A DNA stretch of 5,657 bases. Source: JAVVHH01 sp050954595. Its GTDB lineage: Bacteria > Pseudomonadota > Alphaproteobacteria > Acetobacterales > Acetobacteraceae. Below are positions 1-5,657 of this stretch, piece after piece (the stretch's first letter is position 1; every line of letters begins with the position of its first letter). Both the position numbers and the translations under genes were made by a program. The DNA is taken from the NCBI GenBank assembly GCA_050954595.1, contig JBPBQE010000233.1, positions 1-5,657 on the forward strand, given 5' to 3'. Under the pieces are notes generated by a model. It was not told the DNA's origin. It did no database searches and saw only the letters and a list, made by a program, of their open reading frames with translations.

Positions 1-11
1 TCGATCAGCAC
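1..11 (-). CDS. Possible start of the next Mrp-cluster gene (partial, runs off the window)
   Basis: One base after the mrpG stop there is a GTG at 11-9 followed by CTG ATC, giving Met-Leu-Ile before the window ends. The very tight spacing fits the packing of the rest of the cluster. In Mrp clusters with E, F and G in this order, the next gene is commonly a DUF4040/MrpB-type subunit. Only three codons are visible, so neither the start nor the identity can be shown; this rests on context alone. Confidence 0.25.
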
Positions 12-12
12 C

Positions 13-297
13 TCAGTCGATCTCCGGCAACGATCCGCGCACCCGCAGCGCCCGCCCGATCGCGTGCGACGCCGCCGCACCGCCGAACAGGTTGACCGTG
101 ACCACGAGCAGGATGTTCACCGTCCGGTTCGACACGCCCTCCGCCGCCAGCGACGCGGCCAGCAGCGCCAGCCCGCATCCCGCATTGACGAACGTCACGC
201 AATGCAGCCGATCCAGCGGTGCCCGCAATCGCGCGAACCCGGCTGCCCCCAGCCACGCCACCGCGATCATGGCCGCAACGAACACACCGGCGATCAC
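13..297 (-). CDS. mrpG: Mrp-type cation/proton antiporter subunit G (divergent)
   Basis: 94-residue membrane protein with three hydrophobic helices, at about residues 2-20, 36-52 and 60-80, the usual size and layout of MrpG/MnhG/PhaG. Family landmarks are the segment after helix 1, DRLHCVTFVNAG (29-40), matching the family's T-R-L-H-A region, and SHAIGRAL (77-84), matching the S-H-A-I-A-R-A signature. MrpG is a small inner-membrane subunit of the multisubunit monovalent cation/H+ antiporter; its individual role is not well defined. The GTG start at 297 overlaps the mrpF stop (GTGA) and has GGAG eight bases upstream. The proline I expect just before the S-H-A-I signature in typical MrpG is absent (FGGAAASHAI here), so this is a divergent member. 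Family assignment is fairly secure; transported ion and activity are unknown. Confidence 0.85.
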   Translation of the reverse strand: MIAGVFVAAMIAVAWLGAAGFARLRAPLDRLHCVTFVNAGCGLALLAASLAAEGVSNRTVNILLVVTVNLFGGAAASHAIGRALRVRGSLPEID

Positions 298-545
298 AAC
301 CACCGCTCCACCACCGAGGCGATCACGAATGTTCCGACCACGTTCAACGTCGCTAGCGCCACCGCCAACGACACATACGACTCCTGATCGAAGGCGAAGC
401 TCATCGCCACCAGCATCGCGCTGGTGACTGCGCTCGCAAGCTGCACCGCGACGACCCGGTGCGCCACGCTCCCCCGCATCGCGCACCAGAGCGGCACCGC
501 CAGCGCCGGCAGCAGCGCCCATACGCCAACCGACCACACGCTCAA
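294..545 (-). CDS. mrpF: Mrp-type cation/proton antiporter subunit F (divergent)
   Basis: 83-residue protein with three hydrophobic segments (about 5-22, 31-50 and 57-77). The helix 1/helix 2 junction, MRGSVAHRVVAVQLASA (23-39), matches the MrpF/MnhF pattern R-G-P-T-x-x-D-R-V-V-A-L-D, and the C-terminal part with NVVGTFVIASVVER (68-81) matches the family's last helix. MrpF is a small integral subunit of the multisubunit cation/H+ antiporter. The start is taken as TTG at 545: it forms a 4-base TTGA overlap with the mrpE stop and has GGAG eight bases upstream. The GTG at 539 is the alternative, two codons shorter. Both aspartates of the typical motif are replaced here, by His29 and Gln35. The first is of uncertain importance; the second is normally an invariant-looking intramembrane acid. 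Function as an antiporter subunit is therefore inferred from family and neighbours. Confidence 0.8.
   Translation of the reverse strand: MSVWSVGVWALLPALAVPLWCAMRGSVAHRVVAVQLASAVTSAMLVAMSFAFDQESYVSLAVALATLNVVGTFVIASVVERWL
306..309 (-). promoter_or_regulatory. Ribosome binding site for mrpG
   Basis: GGAG lies inside the end of mrpF, eight bases before the GTG at 297-295. It supports that GTG over the upstream GTG and downstream ATG candidates in the same frame. Confidence 0.6.
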
Positions 546-1015
546 CCCGGCCACTCCGCGTCGCCCCCGACTGGCCGCTGCACGAGTTGATGGATGATCA
601 ACTCGTCCGTCGCATGAGCCATACCCAACGCGATCCCATTCGGCGCCAGAGAGATCGCCGTCACTACCGCGGCCCGGCGCCCGACATCCTCGGCCCTCAA
701 CGCACCGAACCGAAACGGCACGTGGAGAACCTCTCCCGATGAAGCCGAGGCAGGTTGGAGGATGCATCGGCACAACGCGCCACCGACGCGCCACAGCTCG
801 GGCACGATCGCAAGAACGCTTCGGGCCAGCATCGAAACGCCTTTCATCCCGATCCGCAGCGGGACGGATTGGGCCTTCGTGCCCGCGCGATCGTAGATCA
901 CCGTCAGCAGGAGCACGGGGACCAGCGCGATCGCCTCCGCTTGACTGACCTCGCCAGCCAGCACGAAATACAAGCCGCCCACGGCAGCCAGGAAGATCGC
1001 TGGTCGCGCGATCAC
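542..1015 (-). CDS. mrpE: Mrp-type cation/proton antiporter subunit E (divergent)
   Basis: 157 residues, the normal length for MrpE/MnhE. Two hydrophobic N-terminal segments (about 4-20 and 25-41) are followed by a more polar domain. The helical segment after them (VSMLARSVLAIVPELWRVG) resembles the family's L-x-x-E-L region, and the C-terminal half contains VVTAISLAPNGIALG, aligning with the MrpE hallmark I-T-L-T-P-G-T followed by D-E-L-I-I-H, which matches the usual G-x-x-L-x-V-H-x-L stretch. The start is GTG at 1015, overlapping the upstream gene's stop as GTGA; no Shine-Dalgarno is obvious, so initiation probably depends on coupling. Thr-Pro-Gly-Thr is changed to Ala-Pro-Asn-Gly: the Pro stays, both Thr are lost. 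MrpE contributes to assembly and cation translocation in characterised complexes; whether this variant transports Na+ or something else cannot be read from sequence. Confidence 0.85.
   Translation of the reverse strand: MIARPAIFLAAVGGLYFVLAGEVSQAEAIALVPVLLLTVIYDRAGTKAQSVPLRIGMKGVSMLARSVLAIVPELWRVGGALCRCILQPASASSGEVLHVPFRFGALRAEDVGRRAAVVTAISLAPNGIALGMAHATDELIIHQLVQRPVGGDAEWPG
554..557 (-). promoter_or_regulatory. Ribosome binding site for mrpF
   Basis: GGAG near the 3' end of mrpE, eight bases before the TTG at 545-543, the same motif and spacing as in front of mrpG. It is the main reason for choosing the rare TTG start over the GTG at 539, which would be 14 bases away. Confidence 0.55.
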
Positions 1016-2474
1016 GGCATCTGCGTCACTGGCTTGAGTTCGATTTCCTGCTTGTCGAAAAAGGTCATGACGAGATCCCAGATCCAAGGCGGATGTGCAT
1101 CTCGCCGCAGCGTCCCGCGCTCCGGTGGCACCAGGCCATCGACCACCGGCAGCAACGGAAGCATCAGCAAGGTCATCCGCTCACCCGGTGCATGTCCGGA
1201 ATCCCAGTTGGCATGGCGCACCGTGATCGAGGTCGGCCAGGCCGCATAAGCCTTCTGCATGCCGGGCAGCTCCCGAGCGAGCGATACCAGCAGCGTCAGA
1301 CCGAGAATGCTCGCACCGACAATCGACAGGCGATCCGGCCGCTGCACCTTCGGCAACACGCTGGCGATCAGCGTCACGGCGGAAAGGATGCTCAGCACCA
1401 TGAGGCATTGCCGCATCGTGTCGTGCCGCTCGCAGCAGACCAGGCCGAATTTATAGTAGGAGCCCGCGATCGACGTGAAGAAGGTCGCTTGCAAGGCGAG
1501 CAGCAGGCCAGCCAGGACCCAGCGTGTTTGCCGGGTCAGCGCAAGGCCGGGTGCGGCCCAGATCACGGCCAGCAGGCCGACGCAGAGGCCAGCTTTGATC
1601 GAAGCACCCCAGGCGAATGCCGATCGGCCCAAGACCGTTCCATCCAGCACGATCAACTGGCGAAAATACGTCGGGAACGTCCGAAGCACACTTGCGATCG
1701 GGTGCTTCAGATAAGTTGGATTGGGCGAGACTCCGCCATAAACGATGTTCTCGTCCAGCCGCCCGCGTCCGAGCGCGAGTGCGATCATCACCACGATTCC
1801 GAACGCCAGTGGCACCAACCAGGGCCGTGCCTGCGCCGGCGCTCCGATGCGTCCCGTAACGTACAGCATGATCATAACGGCAGCGAAGTAGATGGACATG
1901 ATTGCGCCGAGTTCAGCCGAACCGGCGGCGCAGAGCAGGGCGACGATGCAGAACGCCCGGCCGTGTCCGCCCATCCAGCGTCCGTCGATGACCTGATAGG
2001 TAAGCGCCCCGATCGCCGCCAGCGTCGTCGCGTAGGCGACGGACCCCATCGGCCAATAGAACACTTCCGCGACGTGATGACCGACCAGAAAGAAACAAAG
2101 AACGACGGCAACGACCAACAGGCGCGGCCTCACGGCATCGGGTCGGCCGCGCCACACGTGGAGAGCGGGCCCGAGCAGCAGCGGCAGCCACATCAGGGCC
2201 AGGAATGGTGCCAGCAACTGTCGCCCGGTACCTTCCTCGGCGAGATAATAAAGGCCGGCGATGACCTCCGACAGCGGCGCGGGCTCCAGGTCAACAATCG
2301 CTCGAAGAAGAATGACCATCCACGCAGCCGGTAGAGGCCGAAATCGTGGTATTCGTCGACGCGCCACGTGCCTAGCGGGATCAACCCGGCGAATGCGGCG
2401 ACGATCGCGACCGCCAAGCCGATGACGGCAATCTCGATCCACGGTGTGCCGCGACGGGCCGAGGCATAACTCAC
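1012..2474 (-). pseudogene. Polytopic GT-C-glycosyltransferase-like membrane protein, frameshifted near 2274-2283
   Basis: Two frames make one protein. The first runs from GTG at 2474 (GTGA overlap with the dehydrogenase stop) and gives a short cytoplasmic tail, a first helix (about residues 13-34) and then TWRVDEYHDFGLYRL, ending in TWSPR. The second frame continues as PLSEVIAGLYYLAEEG and stays open to TGA at 1014-1012. Adding one C between 2283 and 2274 restores WSPRPLSEV and a 487-residue protein with roughly ten or eleven helices. Without it, translation stops at 2195-2193 after 93 residues. The Asp-Glu pair just after helix 1, then an Arg/aromatic loop, is the usual arrangement of GT-C enzymes, which take lipid-linked sugars. 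The last ~80 residues are polar and probably periplasmic. I do not recognise the exact family; DUF6056-like is a guess. A separate product could start at ATG 2319 but would lack helix 1 and the acidic motif. Loss of function or a sequence error are equally possible. Confidence 0.65.
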
Positions 2475-3574
2475 GAGTGGTCGTGGCCCCCGGCCGCGAT
2501 CAAGTCGGCCACCGTCTCGGCGACGTCCCGCGTTCTGCTGCTGCCGCCGATGTCGCCCGTGCGCAATCCTTTGGTGCTGAACGCTGCATCGACGGCGCCC
2601 TCGATCGCCACGGCCGCATCCCGGCACGCCTGGCTCGAGCGCGTGGTGCCGAGCCAATCCAGCATCATCGCCGCCGACAGGATCGCCGCCGTCGGGTTGG
2701 CTACGCCCTGCCCCGCGATGTCCGGCGCGGTGCCGTGGCTCGGTTGGAAAAGCCCGTGCGCATCGCCGATGTCGGCCGACGGCGCGAACCCCATGCCGCC
2801 GATCAACCCGGCCCCGAGATCGGACAGGATGTCGCCGAACAGATTCTCCATCGGCAGCACGTCGAACTCCCACGGCCGCCGCACCAGGTCGAGCGCCATC
2901 GCGTCCACGTAATGCACCCGCGCCTCCACCTCGGGCGACTGTGCCGCCGTCTCGAGGAACACCTCGCGCATGAAGGCGAAGGACCGGAACACGTTGGCCT
3001 TGTCCACCAGCGTGACCCGGCCCGGCGTCCGCCGGGTCGCCTTGCGCTGCAGCGCCAGATCGCAAGCGAACCGGGTCAGCCGCTCGGTGACCCCCCGGGT
3101 AATCACCATCGTGTCGGTGGCATAATCGGCCGTGACCACGCTTTCGCTCCGGCGCGCGAACATGCCTTCAGTCGACTCGCGCAGGATCACCAAGTCGATG
3201 CCCGCCGCCCGCGGATCGGCCAGCGCGACCGGAACGCCCGGAATGGCGCGGATCGGCCGCACGCCGGCGAACAAATTGTATTCGCCGCGGATGTCGATCT
3301 GCGGCGTGATCTCCGTCCCATCCGGGAAGCGGATCTCCGGCCAGCCCATCGCACCGAACAGCATCGCGTCCGCGGCCCCGGCCCGGCGCATCCCGTCCGG
3401 CTCGAGCGTCGAGCCATGCTCCTTATAATAGAGTGCGCCACCCTGGATCGGCTCCTGCCGCAGAGCGATGCCGAACCGGCGCTCGACGGCGTCCAAGACA
3501 TGCAGCGCCGCCGCCGTTACCTCGAGTCCGACGCCCTCGCCGGGCAATACCGCGATGTGGAATGAATTTGTCAT
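2471..3574 (-). CDS. Isocitrate/isopropylmalate dehydrogenase-family enzyme, substrate unknown
   Basis: 367 residues, the usual length for the NAD-dependent beta-decarboxylating hydroxyacid dehydrogenases (LeuB, tartrate dehydrogenase, homoisocitrate dehydrogenase). Visible landmarks: N-terminal VLPGEGVG (9-16); substrate-carboxylate arginines Arg96, Arg106 and Arg132; catalytic Lys192 in LVDKANV with Asn194; metal-binding Asp224, Asp248 and Asp252 in VDAMALD and NLFGDILSD; and the cofactor loop SHGTAPDIAGQG (279-290), where Asp285 points to NAD+ rather than NADP+. The catalytic Tyr of the family motif T-x-G-x-Y is Phe139 here (ESTEGMFA). The segment before Arg96 (TEITPQIDIR) differs from LeuB, and no leucine genes are nearby, so a true LeuB role is unlikely; tartrate, malate or another 2-hydroxy diacid is possible. 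The ATG at 3574 forms an ATGA overlap with the GH28 stop and lacks a clear ribosome site, suggesting coupled translation. A soluble cytoplasmic protein is expected. Confidence 0.85.
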   Translation of the reverse strand: MTNSFHIAVLPGEGVGLEVTAAALHVLDAVERRFGIALRQEPIQGGALYYKEHGSTLEPDGMRRAGAADAMLFGAMGWPEIRFPDGTEITPQIDIRGEYNLFAGVRPIRAIPGVPVALADPRAAGIDLVILRESTEGMFARRSESVVTADYATDTMVITRGVTERLTRFACDLALQRKATRRTPGRVTLVDKANVFRSFAFMREVFLETAAQSPEVEARVHYVDAMALDLVRRPWEFDVLPMENLFGDILSDLGAGLIGGMGFAPSADIGDAHGLFQPSHGTAPDIAGQGVANPTAAILSAAMMLDWLGTTRSSQACRDAAVAIEGAVDAAFSTKGLRTGDIGGSSRTRDVAETVADLIAAGGHDHS

Positions 3575-5657
3575 GGGGCCGAGTATTGCTGGTTCTGGCT
3601 GCTGCACGCTACCGCCGTTCCCGGTGGGCTGCTCAACCCGGCCGGCGTCGTGCCCTGCGATAGGATCGACACGTTCTCGTTCACCACGAATGGCACCGAC
3701 GGCCCGTTGCCCGGCGTGCTGCTGACGTTGTTGAACGTGCCGGTCAGGCTTTCCAGCGCCAATCCCTTGTTGCTGGTCGCGATGCTGACGTTCGACAGGT
3801 TGACCCGCAGCAGGCAGGATTCTGGCAGGCCCTCGATCACGCTCTGCCCCGTGGCGCCCGTCGCGGTCAGGCCACTGATGGTGACGGCGTGCACATAAGG
3901 CGTGCTGGATGTCGGCGTGATCGGCGCCGGTGGCGGGTTGGGCGCGGCCGAGCCGGGGTAGAAGGCCTGGATGCTGAGCGGCAGCGCCACGTTGGTCATG
4001 ACGATGTTACGCAGCGTGACGTTGTAGATGTTGCTGCCGCGGTCGCGGCCGGTCTTGATCCGGAACCCATCGGCGGTGCCGGTATAGGTCAGGTTCTGGA
4101 TCAGCACGGTATTGACGCCATAGGCCGCCTCGCTGCCGAGCGAGATGCCATGGCCGTTGCCGATGACCGAATTGGTGATCACCACGTTCGAGGTCGGCTG
4201 CACTGGCAGGCCCGCCTCCTTCGGATCATTCGGCACCTGGGCGCTGAGCGGCAGGCCAGACTTAATCGCCACGTCATCGTCGCCGTCCGACAGGTTGGCA
4301 TTCGCGATGGTGACGTTGGTGGACCCGACCAGATCGATCCCATCCGTATTCGGCGACGTGCCGGGTGCCAGCACCGTCAGCCCGGTCACGTTGATCTTGT
4401 TGCTGAACCGTAGTGCCAGGTGCCACATTGGCGAGTTGGCCAGCGTCACGTTGCTGACGCTGACATTGGCGCATTGATAGAACTCGACCAGCCAGGGCCG
4501 CGGCATACCATTGGAGGTCGGCACGTCGTCATAAGGTGCCTGGTAATAGGCGATCCCGGTCGTGGCGTTGGTGGCCCCGGTATGAGTGGCGTTGTAGCCG
4601 CTGGCCTGCGTCCACCAGCTGGGACCGCCGCCGGGCTGTAGCTGCTTGCCAGCGCCGTCGATCGTGCCCGGGCCGATGATGGCGACGTCGGTCGCCTGAT
4701 AGGCCGAGATCAAAGCCTCGAACGGAGCGGTGCGGCGATAGGGATAGTCGATGAAGGCCGGGGTGTACTGGCTCTCGTCGTTGGTCCCCTGCAGCACCGT
4801 ACCCGCGCCGATCTGCAGCACGATGTGGCTGCGCAACTGGATCGGCCGGATCAAGTAGCTGCCGGCCTGCCCGGCGACTTTGGTCAGCGGCACGATGCCG
4901 CCGCCAGCCGCCGCACAATTGTCGATCGCGGTCTGCAGCGCGGCGGTGTTGTCCGTCACGCCGTCGCCCACCGCGCCGTAGGTGAGCGGATTACACACCG
5001 GGTTAGCCGCCATCGCGAACCCGGCGAGCGACATCGCGCCAGCGGACACGACGCATCCCGCGAGCACCCGTGCCGCGCGCCGCCGCCGGGTCAGGGCCAG
5101 CCCGACGAGCCCAAGTCCTAGCACCGACCAGGTCGCCGGCTCCGGAACGGCGAAGTTGATGCTCGTTTCCGTCCCGTTGAAGCTTCCGGTCTGCGTGTTG
5201 GCGGCGTTGGAGAAGCTGTAGCTGTCGACGCCCGTGTCGAAACCGGTCAGCCGATAGCTGAAGCTGCTCTGTAGGTCGGCGAAGGGAATGACGGCCGCGA
5301 AGGCGCTCAGATTTTGCAGCGCATAGGCGAAGTTGCCGGCGGCGTCGTTGCCGCTGTTGCTGGCGCTGAGGTCTGACGGGTCCTGGACCAGCGTCGTCGC
5401 CGTATTGGTGGACAAGACTGTCGACAGCATCTTGCCGCCGATCGTCAGCCGGATCGCGCCGGCGATCATGTCGCCGCTATCGACCGCGAACTGGCCGCTG
5501 CCATCGGTGAAATAGCCCGCGTCCAAGCCGTCATAGGCGACGCTGAGCGTGTAGCCACTGCCGACCAGGCTCGACCCGGCGCCGAACAGGTTGGCGGGAT
5601 CGCTGCCCGAGGTGATTGTCCCAGTGGTGGTGACCGTAAACGGCGAGGCGACCGCGC
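3571..5657 (-). CDS. PEP-CTERM protein fused in frame to a GH28 polygalacturonase-type hydrolase (5' end outside window)
   Basis: The frame is open from the window edge (first full codon at 5655) to TGA at 3573-3571, at least 694 residues. Part one, 5655 to about 5149, is a Ser/Thr/Gly-rich extracellular-type domain. It ends in the exosortase signal VPEPATW, a hydrophobic helix and four arginines (5148-5077). Part two begins at once with a signal-peptide-like segment ending AMA/A (cut expected between 5008 and 5007) and a 478-residue GH28 beta-helix enzyme. Its opening YGAVGDGVTDNTAAL is typical, and all four GH28 motifs are present: NTDGID (4350-4333), catalytic Asp-Asp (4281-4276), GHG (4155-4147) and R-I-K (4062-4054). 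GH28 enzymes hydrolyse alpha-1,4-galacturonosyl or related pectic linkages by inversion; endo or exo action cannot be told. A separate GH28 start (GTG 5067 or ATG 5034) is possible. The true start lies upstream of 5657. Confidence 0.85.
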   Translation of the reverse strand, partial: AVASPFTVTTTGTITSGSDPANLFGAGSSLVGSGYTLSVAYDGLDAGYFTDGSGQFAVDSGDMIAGAIRLTIGGKMLSTVLSTNTATTLVQDPSDLSASNSGNDAAGNFAYALQNLSAFAAVIPFADLQSSFSYRLTGFDTGVDSYSFSNAANTQTGSFNGTETSINFAVPEPATWSVLGLGLVGLALTRRRRAARVLAGCVVSAGAMSLAGFAMAANPVCNPLTYGAVGDGVTDNTAALQTAIDNCAAAGGGIVPLTKVAGQAGSYLIRPIQLRSHIVLQIGAGTVLQGTNDESQYTPAFIDYPYRRTAPFEALISAYQATDVAIIGPGTIDGAGKQLQPGGGPSWWTQASGYNATHTGATNATTGIAYYQAPYDDVPTSNGMPRPWLVEFYQCANVSVSNVTLANSPMWHLALRFSNKINVTGLTVLAPGTSPNTDGIDLVGSTNVTIANANLSDGDDDVAIKSGLPLSAQVPNDPKEAGLPVQPTSNVVITNSVIGNGHGISLGSEAAYGVNTVLIQNLTYTGTADGFRIKTGRDRGSNIYNVTLRNIVMTNVALPLSIQAFYPGSAAPNPPPAPITPTSSTPYVHAVTISGLTATGATGQSVIEGLPESCLLRVNLSNVSIATSNKGLALESLTGTFNNVSSTPGNGPSVPFVVNENVSILSQGTTPAGLSSPPGTAVACSSQNQQYSAP
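5008..5088 (-). other. Internal signal-peptide-like segment in front of GH28
   Basis: Directly after the PEP-CTERM helix comes the basic stretch RRRRAAR, a hydrophobic core VLAGCVVSAGAMSLAGF and an A-M-A/A site, the n-, h- and c-regions of a signal peptide cleavable by signal peptidase I. The mature GH28 domain would begin ANPVCNPLTYG. The four arginines are shared between the end of the sorting signal and the n-region of this segment. The call is by inspection; no predictor was run. Confidence 0.6.
5077..5148 (-). other. PEP-CTERM exosortase sorting signal, internal to a longer frame
   Basis: The segment reads Val-Pro-Glu-Pro-Ala-Thr-Trp, then SVLGLGLVGLALT, then Arg-Arg-Arg-Arg. These are the three parts of a PEP-CTERM signal: PEP motif, membrane helix and basic cytoplasmic tail, recognised by exosortase (EpsH/XrtA type). 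The Trp after Pro-Glu-Pro-x-x is the form common in sphingomonads. Such signals normally end the protein within a few residues of the arginines; here the frame continues for about 500 more residues into GH28. Confidence 0.85.

Noticed and set aside
2269..2290. Programmed ribosomal frameshift in the membrane gene
   Set aside because: No slippery heptamer, strong stop context or following hairpin is evident at the junction; a one-base deletion or sequence error explains it better.
1093..2334. Long plus-strand open frame of 413 codons
   Set aside because: It lies exactly antisense to the membrane-protein gene, its translation is rich in Arg, Gln, His and Asp with no domain or hydrophobic pattern, and open antisense frames are expected at this GC content.
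2444..3565. Plus-strand open frame of 373 codons opposite the dehydrogenase
   Set aside because: The minus-strand reading carries every dehydrogenase motif in order; the plus-strand product is Arg-rich and unlike any family I know.
2471..3607. Longer dehydrogenase starting at the GTG at 3607, or true leuB
   Set aside because: The extra 11 residues precede the normal family N terminus and ATG 3574 gives the ATGA overlap and usual length. LeuB is rejected because no leucine genes adjoin and the substrate-side segment and Tyr differ.
3571..5000. Pectate lyase instead of GH28
   Set aside because: The N-terminal segment is shared by several beta-helix families, but the NTDG, Asp-Asp, GHG and R-I-K motifs together are specific to GH28 hydrolases.
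1..5657. Promoters, terminators, RNA genes, CRISPR, insertion sequences or tandem repeats
   Set aside because: There is no non-coding space longer than one base on the coding strand, and no repeat pairs, T-tracts after hairpins or tRNA-like folds were seen by eye.

Overview
GC-rich window (roughly two thirds G+C) in which every supportable gene lies on the minus strand. Read in the direction of transcription, from 5657 down to 1, the order is: (1) a long open frame, already open at the window edge, joining the C-terminal part of a PEP-CTERM sorted protein to a complete glycoside hydrolase family 28 (polygalacturonase-type) enzyme; (2) an isocitrate/isopropylmalate dehydrogenase-family enzyme; (3) a polytopic membrane protein with a GT-C glycosyltransferase-like layout, broken by an apparent 1-base deletion near 2274-2283; (4-6) three small membrane subunits recognisable as MrpE, MrpF and MrpG of a multisubunit cation/proton antiporter. 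The next gene probably begins at 11 and runs off the window.

The PEP-CTERM motif of the PEP-x-x-W kind, high GC, GH28 and non-ATG starts suggest an alphaproteobacterium, most likely a sphingomonad. This is inference from general character, not from a marker gene.

The packing is extreme. All five gene junctions in the window are 4-base stop/start overlaps (ATGA, GTGA, GTGA, TTGA, GTGA), and four of the five internal starts are GTG or TTG. There is no intergenic stretch longer than 1 base, so no promoter, terminator, RNA gene, repeat array or mobile element is visible. The genes look like one translationally coupled transcription unit whose promoter lies beyond 5657, although their apparent functions (secreted pectin hydrolase, soluble NAD-type dehydrogenase, GT-C-like membrane protein, cation antiporter) form no textbook pathway.

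The most interesting points are the internal PEP-CTERM signal followed directly by a second signal-peptide-like segment and GH28, which could work as a two-product polyprotein; the unbroken chain of 4-base overlaps across unrelated functions; the frameshift in the membrane gene, which should uncouple mrpE; a Tyr-to-Phe change at the catalytic position of the dehydrogenase; and loss of consensus residues in all three Mrp subunits.
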